NCBI GenBank assembly: GCA_903893315.1
Contig: CAITLU010000013.1
Location: 91,026-155,025, forward strand
From: an uncultured bacterium
GTDB lineage: Bacteria > Desulfobacterota > Binatia > UBA1149 > CAITLU01
DNA: 64,000 nucleotides
Direction of reading: 5' to 3'
Position 1 is the stretch's first letter; every line of letters begins with the position of its first letter. The notes beneath the pieces were generated by a model. The model ran no database searches, was not told the origin of the DNA, and was given only the letters and a program-made list of their open reading frames with translations. A program made the position numbers and the translations under genes. Shown piece by piece: positions 1 to 8,744 of this stretch.

Positions 1-502
1 GAATCCCTCCGGTAAGCAGCAGATTCACCATGCCGTAGACCACGAAGAGCACCAGCATCAGGTTGGTGAGCAGGGTTTGAGTGAACGAGATCGCCACCGC
101 CGTGCCGGCGGTGATTCCGCGCTTGGTGAAGAACACGAGCCTGAACGCGAAGCCGCTCAGCCCACCGCTCGGAAAGATGTAGTTGGCGGTGTTGGCCACC
201 AGGGTGATGCGCAACATGTCCCGCAAAGAAATCCTGGCGCCGGCTGCACGCACGATGCCCTCGTACGACAGTGACATGGTGAGGTAACTGAGAAACGTCG
301 CGACCAGCGGCAGGACCAGGAAATGGGCCTCCATTCGGTCCCACGCGGCGTGCAGGTCCCCGGTGCCAGCGACCAGGAACATGGCCGTGTAGGCGGCGGC
401 CAGAAGCAGCGCAACGATGGTCGTGCCACGGCGCAAACTCGTCCGCTGGCCGCGATCGTCGTCACGCTGCTGTAGGTTCTTGTCGTCCGCGCCCCCGCTC
501 AT
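1..502 (-). CDS. Partial lysylphosphatidylglycerol-synthase-type (UPF0104/COG0392) membrane protein
   Basis: The 5' end is intact (ATG at 502, reading leftwards) and the 3' end runs off the window, leaving about 167 residues. I translated it directly. A short charged N-terminus is followed by several hydrophobic segments, including a helix near residues 25-42. The loop SGGLSGFAFR near residue 125 matches the P-S-G-G-L-G signature of the flippase-like family that includes the membrane part of MprF and AglD-like proteins. These are polytopic inner-membrane proteins linked to lipid or glycolipid translocation. Its start is 55 bp from the rpoD stop, on the same strand, so it could be read from rpoD. 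The substrate cannot be deduced. Confidence 0.72.
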   Translation of the reverse strand, partial: MSGGADDKNLQQRDDDRGQRTSLRRGTTIVALLLAAAYTAMFLVAGTGDLHAAWDRMEAHFLVLPLVATFLSYLTMSLSYEGIVRAAGARISLRDMLRITLVANTANYIFPSGGLSGFAFRLVFFTKRGITAGTAVAISFTQTLLTNLMLVLFVVYGMVNLLLTGGI

Positions 503-557
503 GGCGCGATCCTCTCAGGACTTCGCGATGGTTGCCACCGCTAGTGAGATCTCCAGT

Positions 558-2471
558 TCACCCGAAGGTCTCGAGAGTCCGCGCGCGCTGCGGATTGCGC
601 AGCTTGCGCAGAGCCTTGGCTTCGATCTGACGGATACGTTCGCGGGTTACCGCGAACTTCTGCCCAACCTCTTCGAGAGTGTAGTCGGTGCGCTCACCGA
701 TGCCGAAGCGCATCCGCAGGATCTGTTCCTCGCGCGGGGTCAAGGTGGCCAGCACCTTGCGCGTCTGATCTTCCAGACTCAGAGCCACCGCCGCATCGGA
801 CGGCGATACCGACTGACGGTCTTCGACAAAATCGCCGAGAGAACTCTCCTCGTCGTCTCCGATCGGGGTTTCCAGCGAAACCGGCTCCTTGACGATCTTG
901 AGAACCTTGCGGATCTTGTCCGGCGGCATCTCCATCTGCCCGGCGATCTCTTCGGGCGTGGGTTCCCGGCCCAACTGCTGCACGAGGTAGCGAGACGTCC
1001 TCAGCACCTTGTTGATCGTCTCGATCATGTGGACAGGGATACGGATCGTGCGCGCCTGATCCGCGATCGCGCGGCTCACGGATTGCCGGATCCACCAAGT
1101 GGCGTAGGTGGAGAACTTGTAGCCGCGCTGGTACTCGAACTTGTCGACCGCACGCATGAGGCCGATGTTGCCTTCCTGGATGAGGTCGAGGAAACCCAGG
1201 CCGCGGTTGGTGTAACGTTTGGCGATCGACACCACCAGGCGCAAGTTGGCTTCGATCAGCGCCTTCTTACCGAGCATCGCGCGATCTTCGCCGCGACGGA
1301 TGATGCGCAGGAAGTAGTCGAGATCCTCGAAGGTCATGTGCACGGCCTTCTCGATCTCGCCGATCGCCCTCTTCGCCTCGCGTATGTCGGAGGCCAGTTC
1401 CTGCGCCGCGTCGACGCTCATGCGCAGGTTGCCGGCCGCCTTGCGCTTGGCGTTGGCATTGCCGCTGGAGACCTGACGCACCACCTCGAGAATCTGCTTG
1501 GCGTCACGCTTGGTGCGCTTTTCCGCCCGTCGGATCACACGCTCGTAACCGCGCGCCTTTTCACGGGCTTCCTTGAGCTTGGCGACGATGTTGTTGACGT
1601 GCCGGTCGCCGAGATCCATCGCGATCAGGTGCTGGCAGACTTTTTCCCTGGCCCCGACGAACTTTTCTTCACGGGGGCTGGGCTTACGTTTCACCTTCAC
1701 GCTCGGGGCCGGCGAAAGCCTCGAGGGAACATACTGTTCGTAGACTTTGTAGAGGCGCTTGAGATTGGCCACGTCGTGGAGGAGGCCCTTGAGCCGCTTC
1801 TCGTCACGCTCGGGAGTGGCGCGTTCTTCGTCGGTCTCGTCGCCGAAAATGTCGCGGGGTTCGATCTCACCGAGCCGCAGCTTTTCGGACAGGCCGGTCA
1901 CGTAGACGGAGGCGATCGGCAGGCCGTATACGCAGTCGCGCACTTCGTGGAGGCCGCTCTCGATCTCCTTGGCGATGGTGACCTCCTGCTCGCGTGAAAG
2001 CAGGGGGACGCTGCCCATTTCCTGGAGGTACATGCGCACCGGATCGGTGCTGTCGGCGCTGTATTCGCGTTCTGGGGTCGCAACTTTGGTCGCGAGTTCG
2101 GGGACGGGTTCGGGCTCGGGCTCTTTCTGATCGGCGTCGTCGTCGCTGGTGTCGAGAACCCACTCGTCGTCGTCGCTGAAGAAGGTATCCGGATCCACAT
2201 CCGCAGCGCCGTCCGTGTCTTCTTCTTCGGTGCCGCCCGCAACGATCTCGACGTCGTTCTCGATCAGAACGTTGATGACGTTCTTGATGTCTTCCGGAGT
2301 ACAGTCCTCGGGAGGGAACAGGCGATTGATGTCGTCGTAACTGACAAAGCTTTGTTCTTTGCCCAGTTCGAGTAGCTGGGCCAGGCTCTTCTCCGAAACG
2401 AGCGAATGCTCTTTGTCGGTGCCCGCGGGCTTCGAAGTGGACTTCGCTGATGCAGATCGTTTTACAGTCAT
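558..2471 (-). CDS. rpoD: RNA polymerase housekeeping sigma factor RpoD (sigma-70)
   Basis: A 637-residue primary sigma factor, normal length for a proteobacterial RpoD with a long non-conserved region. Region 1.1 is near residues 20-95 and an acidic Asp/Glu stretch follows. Region 1.2 begins near residue 142 ([11 protein letters not shown]). The non-conserved region extends to about 395. Region 2 carries the core-binding and -10 recognition helices ([25 protein letters not shown]). Region 3 follows, then region 4 with [14 protein letters not shown] and the -35 helix-turn-helix [18 protein letters not shown]. It directs core RNA polymerase to housekeeping promoters. ATG start at 2471, without a strong Shine-Dalgarno. 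It is divergent from the sulfatase gene, with a plausible promoter at 2590-2618. Confidence 0.97.
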   Translation of the reverse strand: MTVKRSASAKSTSKPAGTDKEHSLVSEKSLAQLLELGKEQSFVSYDDINRLFPPEDCTPEDIKNVINVLIENDVEIVAGGTEEEDTDGAADVDPDTFFSDDDEWVLDTSDDDADQKEPEPEPVPELATKVATPEREYSADSTDPVRMYLQEMGSVPLLSREQEVTIAKEIESGLHEVRDCVYGLPIASVYVTGLSEKLRLGEIEPRDIFGDETDEERATPERDEKRLKGLLHDVANLKRLYKVYEQYVPSRLSPAPSVKVKRKPSPREEKFVGAREKVCQHLIAMDLGDRHVNNIVAKLKEAREKARGYERVIRRAEKRTKRDAKQILEVVRQVSSGNANAKRKAAGNLRMSVDAAQELASDIREAKRAIGEIEKAVHMTFEDLDYFLRIIRRGEDRAMLGKKALIEANLRLVVSIAKRYTNRGLGFLDLIQEGNIGLMRAVDKFEYQRGYKFSTYATWWIRQSVSRAIADQARTIRIPVHMIETINKVLRTSRYLVQQLGREPTPEEIAGQMEMPPDKIRKVLKIVKEPVSLETPIGDDEESSLGDFVEDRQSVSPSDAAVALSLEDQTRKVLATLTPREEQILRMRFGIGERTDYTLEEVGQKFAVTRERIRQIEAKALRKLRNPQRARTLETFG

Positions 2472-2589
2472 ATGGTGGAGCGCACGGGCCGAGTCGAAGC
2501 CGCAGGGGCGACAACCAGCACCGCGAAGTTGCGATGAATCAAGGTGTCAACGACCCAGTTTACGGCTTGGCAAGTCCGAGAACGGGCGG

Positions 2590-2618
2590 ACGCTACGCAT
2601 GCAACGATGGGCAGTCAA
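2590..2618 (-). promoter_or_regulatory. Sigma-70-type promoter candidate for rpoD
   Basis: On the minus strand TTGACT (2618-2613) is followed after 17 bases by TAGCGT (2595-2590). Spacing and the -35 are good; the -10 is fair. It lies about 120 bp upstream of the rpoD ATG in the rpoD-sulfatase divergent intergenic region, which is otherwise non-coding. Confidence 0.45.
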
Positions 2619-2718
2619 GGAAGGCTTTCCTGGCGGCGCTCGCCAACCATCTGGATAGCGACATAATCGCCAATAATTCCACTAGTTACCTATTCACAGA
2701 CAAAGGCAAAATCGACTC

Positions 2719-4227
2719 TTGAGAACGACACGCTGCCATAGACAAAAACACCCTATTGGGGGGGTGCCTAAGGAGTCCTACTCCCTTAGGATTTATTCTC
2801 TACAGTTTATATCCAGGTGGAGCCTGGGCCTGGCCCTCCTTTGGCTGCCCTGCTGCCGACAACTTCCGCCGGCCGCGTCTGCCAAAGCTCCTTCAATACT
2901 GCTGGTGGTGGTCGACACGCTCCGCGCCGACCGGGTCGGTCATGCCGAGACACCAGCCCCTCACCTTGGCCGTTGGGCAGACGGAGCGGCGGTCTTCGCC
3001 AACGCCGAGGCCACCGCCCCTTTCACGATGCCGTCGATCGCCTCGCTGATGACCGGCCTCTACCCGGATCGCACCGGCGTCATCGCCCACACCGCGGGCG
3101 CGGGACTGAGAATCCCGCAGGGCTGGACTCTGGCCGAAGCCGCCAAAGCCGCCGGTCTTGCCACCGGCGCGGTCGTCGCCAACCCGTGGCTTTCGCGTCC
3201 GGCCAGCGGCTTCTCACGCGGCTTCGACGTATTCATAGGCAACCGCGATGGTGCGGGACTGCCAAAGCACTCCGACGCACGACTGGTAACCGACACCGCC
3301 ATTTCGCTGCTGAAGCAGTGGCAAGACCAGCGCTTCTTTCTGTGGGTCCATTACTTCGACCCGCACATGCCGTACCGGCCTCCGGCCGGCAACGCCGCTG
3401 CGGTCGGCGCCCCAATCGAAGTGACCAGGGTGATCGAAGACTTCGCCAGGCCCGACCACGACCTGACCCGCCTTTATTCCGGCAGTAACTACGATCGCGA
3501 GGAACTCGCCGCGACTCGGCGTCTCTACGACGGCGAGGTGAACTACGTCGACGAGCAGTTCGAGCGCCTGCTGCAGGAAATCGAAACATCCGGCCGAGCG
3601 CAGGACACCATCGTCGTCGTGGTCTCGGACCACGGCGAAAGTTTGGGGGAACACGGGCTGTTCTTCGCGCACGACTTCACGGTCTACGAAGAACTCACCC
3701 ACGTCGTGCTGATGCTGCGCGGCCCGTCTGTCGCTCCCGGGCGCCGCGAAGAGCCGGTCTCGCTGATCGACGTGTCGCCCACGCTGTGCCGACTCCTCGG
3801 CCTTCGGTGCCACGCTGCCACCGATGGCTCCGATCTATTGACCGAGAGCGGCTCCAGCGCGGAACTCACAAGGACTGTCTTTGCGGCCGGCACCCCGCTT
3901 CGCGAAAGAGGCGCTCGCTTCGCGGGCCTTCAGGTGCCGGGCACGGACGGACGATGGAGCATGGTTCGGCGCGGTGATCACAAGCTGGTCGAAATCCCGA
4001 CGCCGACCGGCAGCAGATTCGAACTCTACAACCTGCGTTCCGACCCTCTAGAATTGAACAACCGGCTCAGCGACGATCAACAATCACAGCCGGCGCAAGA
4101 ACTGCGTGCGCTGCTCGATAACTGGCACGCGGAAATGTCACGCTCGCGGCCGGCAATGCCCCAACCTGATGCGGCCGCCACCGAAGAGGACAACCGTACA
4201 CTGCGCAGCCTCGGCTACCTGGAGTAA
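2719..4227 (+). CDS. Sulfatase/alkaline-phosphatase-fold hydrolase, Thr-type active site, probable lipoprotein or exported
   Basis: About 500 residues. A hydrophobic N-terminal segment ends in LWLPCC, compatible with a lipoprotein or secretory signal. The fold opens with SILLVVVDTLRADRVG (metal-binding Asp). The active-site segment is APFTMPSIASLMTG near residue 103, where classical sulfatases have C/S-x-P-S/T-R. Here Thr replaces the formylglycine Cys and the Arg is absent, as in Thr-nucleophile members of the superfamily (phosphatases, phosphoglycerol transferases). VVSDHGESLGEHG supplies further metal ligands. The substrate is unknown: it could be a phosphatase, phosphotransferase or atypical sulfatase. 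The start is uncertain: TTG 2719 or GTG 2764, both with poor ribosome binding sites and close to a hairpin. Confidence 0.85.
   Translation: MRTTRCHRQKHPIGGVPKESYSLRIYSLQFISRWSLGLALLWLPCCRQLPPAASAKAPSILLVVVDTLRADRVGHAETPAPHLGRWADGAAVFANAEATAPFTMPSIASLMTGLYPDRTGVIAHTAGAGLRIPQGWTLAEAAKAAGLATGAVVANPWLSRPASGFSRGFDVFIGNRDGAGLPKHSDARLVTDTAISLLKQWQDQRFFLWVHYFDPHMPYRPPAGNAAAVGAPIEVTRVIEDFARPDHDLTRLYSGSNYDREELAATRRLYDGEVNYVDEQFERLLQEIETSGRAQDTIVVVVSDHGESLGEHGLFFAHDFTVYEELTHVVLMLRGPSVAPGRREEPVSLIDVSPTLCRLLGLRCHAATDGSDLLTESGSSAELTRTVFAAGTPLRERGARFAGLQVPGTDGRWSMVRRGDHKLVEIPTPTGSRFELYNLRSDPLELNNRLSDDQQSQPAQELRALLDNWHAEMSRSRPAMPQPDAAATEEDNRTLRSLGYLE
2767..2790. repeat. Near-perfect inverted repeat near the start of the sulfatase gene
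   Basis: CCTAAGGAGT (2767-2776) and ACTCCCTTAGG (2780-2790) are reverse complements apart from one extra G, with a CCT loop. In RNA this would be a stable hairpin containing an AGGAG sequence. It lies at or just after the candidate start codons of the downstream sulfatase, so it could act in translation initiation or serve as an operator. Function is inferred only. Confidence 0.5.
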
Positions 4228-4250
4228 CCGCGACGAGAAGCGTCGCGGTT
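4226..4250. terminator. Hairpin terminator between convergent genes
   Basis: AACCGCGACG and CGTCGCGGTT form a perfect 10-bp stem with a 5-base loop, starting inside the sulfatase stop codon. There is no long T-run. It lies between the sulfatase and the convergent gspB-like gene ending at 4271. Confidence 0.55.
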
Positions 4251-4270
4251 CGCCTCTCCGCAACTGGCGA

Positions 4271-5416
4271 TCAGAAGGGTCGGACGTGAACCCTGAAGGT
4301 ATTGCCGGTCCACAGGAAGTCGACCGCATCGGCGTGAATTGAAGAAACCTGCATCCCCTCGATAAACTCGCCTTCGTGGATGATGGTCACCGAGCCGGTG
4401 CCTACGCGCATCGAAGCCATCCGCTGCTCTGGGTTTTTCGCCCACAGAATGAACATCAAGGCGACTTCGGGCGCTCCTGCGGGCCTCTCGCCCACGGCCA
4501 CCGCCGGCTCGGCAGTAACGGGCGTCGGCGCCGATGGCTCGCCCGCTGCGGCATCGTCAACGGCGGCCACCGGCTCTTCGACGGTGGGCGGCAGAGCTTG
4601 AGGTAACTGTGAAGCGGGCGCAGCCGTCGGCGCAGCAGGGACAGGTGAAACGATGACGGTCGGTGAGGCCGCGATCACCGTACCTCGAGACGCGACCGCT
4701 GCCGGATCGGTCGGCACCGAGGCAAGCACCGTAGGTGTCAGCGCGCCGGGCTTTACGGTCGGAGCGACTGGCGGCGCCGCGTTTCCACCGCTGCCCGCTG
4801 CGCCAGTAAGCGCCACAGGCGTCGGTAGCGTGGCTGTTGGCGCCGTCACAACCGCGGGCGGCGCAACCACAACAGCGGGAGCTACGGGCGGCGCGGACGC
4901 CGGCGCAACAACAGCAGACGCTGCCGCAGGCTTGGTACCGGGGATGGGCGGGCGTTTATTGGAGTTCGCCGCGAGCGTGCGCGCACCCGCTTTGGCCCCT
5001 GCCTGATGCTCGCGTCTGTGAGTCTTTCCCTTCTTGTGCGCACCGCCCGCCGCTCGCGGTTTGCGGTCATGATCGTCGGCGCCCTTGCGGCGCCCGGCGG
5101 TGCGGGCCGAACCCGCCTTGTGCTCGGGCTTCTGCGCTCGAGCGCTCGGCCGGTCGGCCGCCTCGTGCGGACGGGCGGCACGTCCGGCAACCTCGTTGGT
5201 CAGAAGCGACTCCGGCCGGCCTTCCCCATTGCCGAACAGTCGCGCAACCAGAGCACCGACCGAAAGTCCCACCACGACCACTGCCAGCACCGACCTGAAC
5301 CAGCGCGGTCGCGGCGCGTTTCCACCGCCAGCGCCGCCTGTCGCGGCTTCAGAACCGAGAGGGACCTTGCCGGCCCGCTCGGCATTCTTGTTTACCGCGT
5401 CGAGAATGCTGCTCAC
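4271..5416 (-). CDS. gspB: GspB-like type II secretion assembly protein
   Basis: 381 residues. A short cytoplasmic start (MSSILDAVNKNAE) is followed by one membrane helix near residues 42-62. A long Ala/Pro/Lys-rich, probably disordered periplasmic linker runs to about residue 310. The compact C-terminal domain (residues 315-381) contains MFILWAKNPEQRMASM and EGMQVSSIHADAVDFLW. That order and the C-terminal pattern match GspB/T2SSB-type proteins, which pair with the GspA ATPase to help place the secretin through the peptidoglycan. The gene lies 17 bp downstream of the ExeA/GspA-like gene on the same strand. No other gsp genes are in the window, so the secretion apparatus must be elsewhere, or this pair serves another envelope machine. 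Confidence 0.75.
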   Translation of the reverse strand: MSSILDAVNKNAERAGKVPLGSEAATGGAGGGNAPRPRWFRSVLAVVVVGLSVGALVARLFGNGEGRPESLLTNEVAGRAARPHEAADRPSARAQKPEHKAGSARTAGRRKGADDHDRKPRAAGGAHKKGKTHRREHQAGAKAGARTLAANSNKRPPIPGTKPAAASAVVAPASAPPVAPAVVVAPPAVVTAPTATLPTPVALTGAAGSGGNAAPPVAPTVKPGALTPTVLASVPTDPAAVASRGTVIAASPTVIVSPVPAAPTAAPASQLPQALPPTVEEPVAAVDDAAAGEPSAPTPVTAEPAVAVGERPAGAPEVALMFILWAKNPEQRMASMRVGTGSVTIIHEGEFIEGMQVSSIHADAVDFLWTGNTFRVHVRPF

Positions 5417-5433
5417 GAAAAGTCTCCGTCGTC

Positions 5434-7281
5434 TCAGGTGCGGGCGCGGCTCAGTGTAGGCCGACGCACGCGACCGAGCGAGTTGTTCAAAAGAATCTGG
5501 GTGATCGGACCGGCGATGCCGTCGGAAACGATGTGCCTGGCCTCTTGAAAGCGTCGCACGGCGTTCTCTGTCAGGTCGTCATATTGCCCGGTCGGCGCGG
5601 TCTGAAATACACCGACCTGGGTCAGAAGACCCTGCAGCTTGCGCACCGCCGGGCCGCCGCTGCCGGGACCGAGGTCGTGGCGCAGATCCTCTGCGTCCTT
5701 CCATAGGATGTGGGCACGCCCGTTCCACCACTGCCGCAGCGCAGCCGAAGTCACCGTAACTTCGCCCGCCAGACGCACGGTACCTCTCATGGCGTCGGCC
5801 GCGTCCATCAGCACGTAACGGACATCGGCCTCACCGGGAAGGCGCAGTTCCAACATCGCCGGAAGGTCGAGAAGCTGGAGCAGGGCTTCGTTGAGGTCGA
5901 CGTTCAGATAGCGAAGCCCGCGCGTGCTGGCGATGGATTCGAGATCAAGGGTTCCGCCGGCAAGTTCGGCGTCGGTAACCGGAGCGGAATCCCAAAGCTG
6001 CAGCAGACGCGTGTAGCCGGCGACGGCGCCCTCGAACATCGGCGTTCGCATGATGACGGCAAGCGCCTGGTCCGGACCCGGCGTGGAGGCGTCGGCATTG
6101 GCAACGACGGTCCCGGCGCTCGGGATCGAATCCGGCGCAGGGGCCGCGGCAGGCGGCGGCGAATCACCTGTCGCCACGCCCGCGGCCGCGATCGGCGGCG
6201 GCAAAGAACCGGGATCGACTATCGCGGGCGCCGACGCCGCCGCGGCATTTTGCACGGCGGGGACCGGATCGCCCGACCGAGACGCCGCGGCTGCTGACGC
6301 CGACTCAGGAACCCGTCGCGCGCCGTCGTGCGCACTATCGGCACGAGCCGACGACACCGCTCGCGAGTTTTCACCGACCGGCGCGAGCAACACGAAGGCA
6401 ACGACGGCAGCGACGGCGGCGACGGCTCCGCCAGCGAGCCACCTCTGCCACCCGCGTCCTTCACCGGCCGCAAATTGCGGAGTGTATCCAAGTTCGCGTG
6501 CCGCCTCGGCAACCTCCGGCGCGCCGACGCGTCCGCGGCTGCGGGTATAGGCGACGAGCAAGGAGCGATGCCCGAGTATGTTCATCAGGCGCGGCACCCC
6601 GCCAGTGAAGCGGTAGACCAGTTCGAGAGCCTTGGCATCGACGAGTTCGGCCTGAGAGCCGGCGATGCGCAAACGATGGCGGATGTACTCGAACGATTCG
6701 TCACGGTCCAGTTTGTCGAGATGCCAACGCTCGGTGACACGCTGGTTGAGCTGACGCAGATCGTGGCGCTGCAGCAGTCCTTGCAGCTCGGGTTGACCGA
6801 CCAGCACCACTTGGATGAGCTTTTCCGTCTCGGTCTCGAGGTTGGAGAGCAGACGGATCTGTTCGAGCACGACCGGGTCGAGGTTCTGGGCCTCGTCGAC
6901 AATGACTACGGTGCGGCGCCCCTGTTCCTTGTTGCGGTGGAGAAACGCCGCCAACTCCTCGAGCAGTTCCTTGCGGCTGCTGCTGCGCGACGGCAGCCCC
7001 AGTTCGGCGTTGACGGTCTGCAGGAGTTCGGTTGAGGTCAAAACCGGATTGACGATCGAAACGACCGTGATGTCCTTCGCGGCCTGGGCGAGCAGAGCCC
7101 GGATCAACGTCGTCTTGCCGGCCCCGACCTCTCCGGTGATCGCGACGAAGCCGCTGCCTTCGCTGATTCCATAGACCAGGTGCGCGAACGCCTCGCGGTG
7201 TTTCGCACTCATGAACAGGAATTTGGGGTCGGGCGTGAGACGGAACGGAAGATCGCTCAGCCCAAAAAAACTTTCATACAT
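5434..7281 (-). CDS. gspA: GspA/ExeA-like AAA ATPase with C-terminal peptidoglycan-binding domain
   Basis: 615 residues. The start MYESFFGLSDLPFRLTPDP is typical of ExeA/GspA. Walker A GEVGAGKTT lies near residue 50 and Walker B VVIVDEAQNL near 130, followed by arginine-containing AAA motifs. A membrane helix lies near residues 285-305. An Ala/Pro-rich linker leads to a substrate-binding-like region and then a PG_binding_1 domain near residues 545-605 (GPAVRKLQGLL, AVRRFQEA). ExeA-type proteins couple ATP hydrolysis to passage of type II secretin subunits through the cell wall. First gene of a gspA-gspB operon, divergent from the MFS gene at 7405. Confidence 0.88.
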   Translation of the reverse strand: MYESFFGLSDLPFRLTPDPKFLFMSAKHREAFAHLVYGISEGSGFVAITGEVGAGKTTLIRALLAQAAKDITVVSIVNPVLTSTELLQTVNAELGLPSRSSSRKELLEELAAFLHRNKEQGRRTVVIVDEAQNLDPVVLEQIRLLSNLETETEKLIQVVLVGQPELQGLLQRHDLRQLNQRVTERWHLDKLDRDESFEYIRHRLRIAGSQAELVDAKALELVYRFTGGVPRLMNILGHRSLLVAYTRSRGRVGAPEVAEAARELGYTPQFAAGEGRGWQRWLAGGAVAAVAAVVAFVLLAPVGENSRAVSSARADSAHDGARRVPESASAAAASRSGDPVPAVQNAAAASAPAIVDPGSLPPPIAAAGVATGDSPPPAAAPAPDSIPSAGTVVANADASTPGPDQALAVIMRTPMFEGAVAGYTRLLQLWDSAPVTDAELAGGTLDLESIASTRGLRYLNVDLNEALLQLLDLPAMLELRLPGEADVRYVLMDAADAMRGTVRLAGEVTVTSAALRQWWNGRAHILWKDAEDLRHDLGPGSGGPAVRKLQGLLTQVGVFQTAPTGQYDDLTENAVRRFQEARHIVSDGIAGPITQILLNNSLGRVRRPTLSRART

Positions 7282-7404
7282 GGAGCGAGCGGAGCATCCC
7301 CGAGCGGGCAGCGCAATTCAACCGGCGACGCTCCATACGCGCGGGGCGCAACCGGCAACTCCGGCCGCGCTCGCGTTGCCCACTCGCACAATGCCCGATA
7401 GACA

Positions 7405-8607
7405 GTGGCGGTGGCCCCCCGAAAAGCTCCGATTCCGCGCGCTTTTCTGTTGGTCTCCGCGGCGAATTTCCTCTCCTTCCTGAACATCGCCTTCTTTTTC
7501 CTGCTGCCTCTGTGGGTAGTGCAGCAGGGCGCCGGCGAGGCAGTGGCCGGGCGCGTCAACGGCGTGCAGGGCTTCGCCGGCCTGGCGGCCCTGCCATTCA
7601 TCGGCTACCTGCTCGACCGCTTCGGACGGCGACGTTTTCTCATCGCCGGCATCGGTGTCGGAGCGTTGTGCTCGCTGGCCTTCGTCTTCATCGACACCAT
7701 CGGCACTCCTCTCTACGTCCTGCGGGCCATCCAGGGCGTGGCTTCCACCAGCGCGTTTACCGGAGCCCAGACCCTCGCCGTACTGTTTGCCCCGCCCGAA
7801 AGACGCGGCGAGGCGATAGGCTGGTTCGGCATCTCGACGATCCTGACCCACTCCATCAGCCCCATCATCGGCGAGGAGATAATCCGGCGCTTCGGCTTCC
7901 ACGCCATGTTCGGCGTCGGCGCCGTACTCGGCACCATCGCCTTCGTGATAGCCTGTTTCGTACCGCGCCCTCCCGAGTTCGTCGCGGGCAGCCGCAGCGA
8001 GTCCTTCCACCCGGCAACGGCCCGGCGCGCCGTGGCTACCGCGACATTTGCAATGCTTTGCTACGGGTTCGGATTCGGGGCCACCCAGACCTTCGTGCCG
8101 GTATTGATGGAGCGCTACTCGATCGGCAGGGTGGGTTTCTTCTTCGCCGCCTGGAGCCTGACCGCGGTGGCGGCACGCGCAAGCCTAGGCAGCCTCTCCG
8201 ATCGACTCGGCCGCCGCGCAGTACTCATACCGGCGATGGCGATGATGACGCTGGCAGTGGGATCGCTCGCCTTCGTGCGAAGTCTCCCCGCGATCGTCGC
8301 GGTCGGCGCGTTGTTCGGAGTCGCGCACGGCATGCTCTACCCGACGATGAACGCGCTGGTGACCGATTGGAGCAACCCGCGCAACATCGGCCGTACCCAG
8401 AGTCTGTTCAGCGGATCCTACAGTCTCGGCATTTCCACGTGCGCATTCTTCTTCGGCATGGTCGTGGAAAGCCACGGCTATCCGGCGATGTTCCTGACGG
8501 CGATGGGGATCACGATCATCGGTCTCGCCGCCTTCATGAGCGGCCCCGGCGATCTCGCCACCGGACTTGTCCTCGAAGCCGACCCGGATACCGCCCGCGA
8601 GGACTAG
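7405..8607 (+). CDS. MFS transporter
   Basis: 400 residues with about twelve hydrophobic segments. The MFS motif A appears in loop 2-3 as GYLLDRFGRRRFL, with a related copy SLSDRLGRRAVL in loop 8-9. The family exports or imports small molecules by proton-driven alternating access in the inner membrane. The nearest overall type is drug/metabolite efflux, but the substrate cannot be read from sequence. Start is GTG at 7405, divergent from gspA with 123 bp between them. Neighbours give no functional hint. Confidence 0.88.
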   Translation: MAVAPRKAPIPRAFLLVSAANFLSFLNIAFFFLLPLWVVQQGAGEAVAGRVNGVQGFAGLAALPFIGYLLDRFGRRRFLIAGIGVGALCSLAFVFIDTIGTPLYVLRAIQGVASTSAFTGAQTLAVLFAPPERRGEAIGWFGISTILTHSISPIIGEEIIRRFGFHAMFGVGAVLGTIAFVIACFVPRPPEFVAGSRSESFHPATARRAVATATFAMLCYGFGFGATQTFVPVLMERYSIGRVGFFFAAWSLTAVAARASLGSLSDRLGRRAVLIPAMAMMTLAVGSLAFVRSLPAIVAVGALFGVAHGMLYPTMNALVTDWSNPRNIGRTQSLFSGSYSLGISTCAFFFGMVVESHGYPAMFLTAMGITIIGLAAFMSGPGDLATGLVLEADPDTARED

Positions 8608-8744
8608 CTGAAAAACCCCTTCCGGTCTGCTCGGGAAGGCCCGGGTGCGGAGCCGGCGCGATCACCGCGAGCGCGAGCGCCGGGTCGGTAAGGTGTGGGG
8701 CGTATCATGCGCCGGCGCGGAGCGCGGCCAGCATGGTCGGAGCG

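Noticed and set aside
417..1997. 526-codon plus-strand frame across rpoD
   Set aside because: Antisense shadow of rpoD; the composition reflects the complementary codons and there is no recognisable domain.
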